In this document: in pieces, positions 13,225 to 14,219 of the stretch
How positions within the stretch are numbered: the first letter of the stretch is position 1
Layout: each line of letters begins with the position of its first letter
NCBI GenBank assembly: GCA_003158755.1
Contig: PMLF01000199.1
Location: forward strand, 3,318-17,536
DNA length: 14,219 nucleotides
Origin: Elusimicrobiota bacterium
Lineage (GTDB): Bacteria > Elusimicrobiota > Elusimicrobia > FEN-1173
Direction of reading: 5' to 3'
Notes under the pieces: generated by a model
The model's input: the letters and a program-made list of their open reading frames with translations, nothing else
Databases searched by the model: none
What the model was told of the DNA's origin: nothing
Position numbers and translations under genes: made by a program

Positions 13225-14219
13225 TGCCGCCGCCGACGTTGGATACCGTCGATAACAAGATCCGGTCCGGCGTACGCCTGGAACGGGAAGACGGATTTTT
13301 TCTTTTATCCCAAGACTGCGATCTGCTGGCATTGGGACAACTGGCGGCCCACGTCCGCTTTCAAAAAAACCCGGAACGCCGCGTCACCTTCGTCGTGGAC
13401 TCCAACCCCAACTACACCAACGTCTGCGACACGGACTGTCTGTTCTGCGCCTTTTTCCGCCGCCCCGGCGACAAGGACGCCTACACGCTGACCGTCGGTC
13501 AGGTCATGGAAAAGATCGACAGAGCGGCGGGACTGGGAGCGACCACCATCCTGCTCCAGGGCGGCCATAACAAGGACATCCCCTTCGAATACTACCTGGA
13601 CCTCGTCCGCGAGACGAAACGTCGTTTCCCCGGCGTCACTCCTCACTTCTTCACGGCCAGCGAAATTCACACGATGGCGAAGGTCGCCGGCAAAACCATC
13701 GAAGAGGTCCTTTCGGCTTTGAAAAACGCCGGACAGACGACCCTTCCGGGCGGCGGGGCCGAAGTCCTTACCGAACGGGTGCGAAAACAGTTGGCGTGGA
13801 AGAAGGGCGGCCCCAAGCAATGGCTGGACGTTCACCGAGCGGCGCACAAACAAGGCTGGCGCAGCACCGCCACCATGATGTACGGTACGGTGGAGACGCC
13901 CGAGGACATCGTCGAGCACTGGGACCGGATACGGGACCTTCAGGACGAAACCCACGGCTTTACGGCTTTCGTGCCCTGGAGCTACAAGCCGGAAAATAGC
14001 GCGTTCTTCCCGAAGCACCCCCACCGGACGGGACCGATCCCCTACCTTCGAATGCTGGCGGCTTCGCGGCTGTACCTGGACAACTTCGACCACGTGCAGG
14101 CGTCTTGGTTCTCCGAGGGCAAAAAGACCGGGCAGGTGGCCCTCCACTTCGGCGCCGACGACTTTGGAGGCACCCTGGTGGATGAGAACGTCCACGCCGC
14201 GGCCAATTTCGTCAACAAA
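13224..14219 (+). CDS. mqnC: Cyclic dehypoxanthinyl futalosine synthase (radical SAM), MqnC, 3' end outside window
   Basis: Radical SAM enzyme that cyclises dehypoxanthinyl futalosine to cyclic dehypoxanthinyl futalosine. 332 codons are present and open to the window edge; relatives have about 350-390, so little is missing. The cluster motif is Cys68-x3-Cys72-x2-Cys75 (NVCDTDCLFCAFFRRPG). LLQGGHNKDIPFEYYLDLVR, HFFTASEIHTMAK, TTLPGGGAEVLTERVRKQL, STATMMYGTVETPEDIVEHW, DETHGFTAFVPWSYKPEN, and QASWFSEGKKTGQVALHFGADDFGGTLVDENV follow in family order. FCAFFRRPG, FVPWSYKPEN and the QASW segment mark it as MqnC and not MqnE. ATG 13224 shares its A with the mqnA TGA. MqnB or another futalosine hydrolase, which would make its substrate, is not seen in the window. 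Confidence 0.94.
   Translation, partial: MPPPTLDTVDNKIRSGVRLEREDGFFLLSQDCDLLALGQLAAHVRFQKNPERRVTFVVDSNPNYTNVCDTDCLFCAFFRRPGDKDAYTLTVGQVMEKIDRAAGLGATTILLQGGHNKDIPFEYYLDLVRETKRRFPGVTPHFFTASEIHTMAKVAGKTIEEVLSALKNAGQTTLPGGGAEVLTERVRKQLAWKKGGPKQWLDVHRAAHKQGWRSTATMMYGTVETPEDIVEHWDRIRDLQDETHGFTAFVPWSYKPENSAFFPKHPHRTGPIPYLRMLAASRLYLDNFDHVQASWFSEGKKTGQVALHFGADDFGGTLVDENVHAAANFVNK

Noticed and set aside
12463..13332. A 289-codon open frame antisense to mqnA and the start of mqnC
   Set aside because: Sense-strand genes are clearly recognisable and overlap as an operon; the antisense frame has no supporting motif.

Overview
The window is about 14.2 kb of GC-rich bacterial DNA with tightly packed genes. 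Two secreted beta-barrel-type proteins and a FecR-domain protein with signal peptides point to a Gram-negative (diderm) cell. Menaquinone is made by the futalosine route. Several families of palindromic intergenic repeats are present, as is common in lineages such as Elusimicrobiota, Desulfobacterota or Nitrospirota. I cannot fix the phylum from sequence alone; Elusimicrobiota is a weak guess.

Layout. (1) 1-3776, minus strand: ymdB -> ispA -> dxs. The cyclic-nucleotide phosphodiesterase family gene ymdB is followed by a prenyl diphosphate synthase gene and 1-deoxyxylulose-5-phosphate synthase. ispA and dxs abut exactly (TAG then ATG). A purine/pyrimidine-rich inverted repeat separates ymdB from ispA, and another palindromic repeat follows dxs. 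(2) 3777-3865: divergent promoter region, with a good sigma70-type promoter on the plus strand and an extended -10 on the minus strand. (3) 3866-7784, plus strand: a FecR-domain exported protein with its own terminator, a 275-bp gap holding a composite palindromic repeat, then two exported beta-barrel-like proteins and a terminator-like hairpin. (4) 7800-14219, plus strand: a menaquinone cluster in the order ubiA/mqnP - ubiX/mqnM - ubiD/mqnL - mqnE - mqnA - mqnC. The last four are joined by 1-4 base overlaps, and mqnC runs off the right edge. mqnB and mqnD are not in the window.

How it fits together. The minus-strand block makes isoprenoid precursors (DXS, then a prenyl chain). The plus-strand block makes the naphthoquinone ring from chorismate (MqnA, MqnE, MqnC), then prenylates (UbiA type) and decarboxylates it (UbiD, with the prenylated FMN made by UbiX). 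Chain and ring synthesis for one lipid quinone are therefore neighbours, separated by an envelope-protein island of unknown role.

The most notable oddity is a single in-frame TAA in the ubiA/mqnP prenyltransferase, directly before its first Asp-rich catalytic motif, with an otherwise complete reading frame on both sides. Other points are three families of nested palindromes with paired (compensatory) changes, an 8-bp degenerate tandem repeat inside the ubiD coding sequence, and a Gly-to-Asn change in the GDG thiamine-diphosphate motif of DXS. I found no transposase, CRISPR array, tRNA, rRNA or obvious new defence system.
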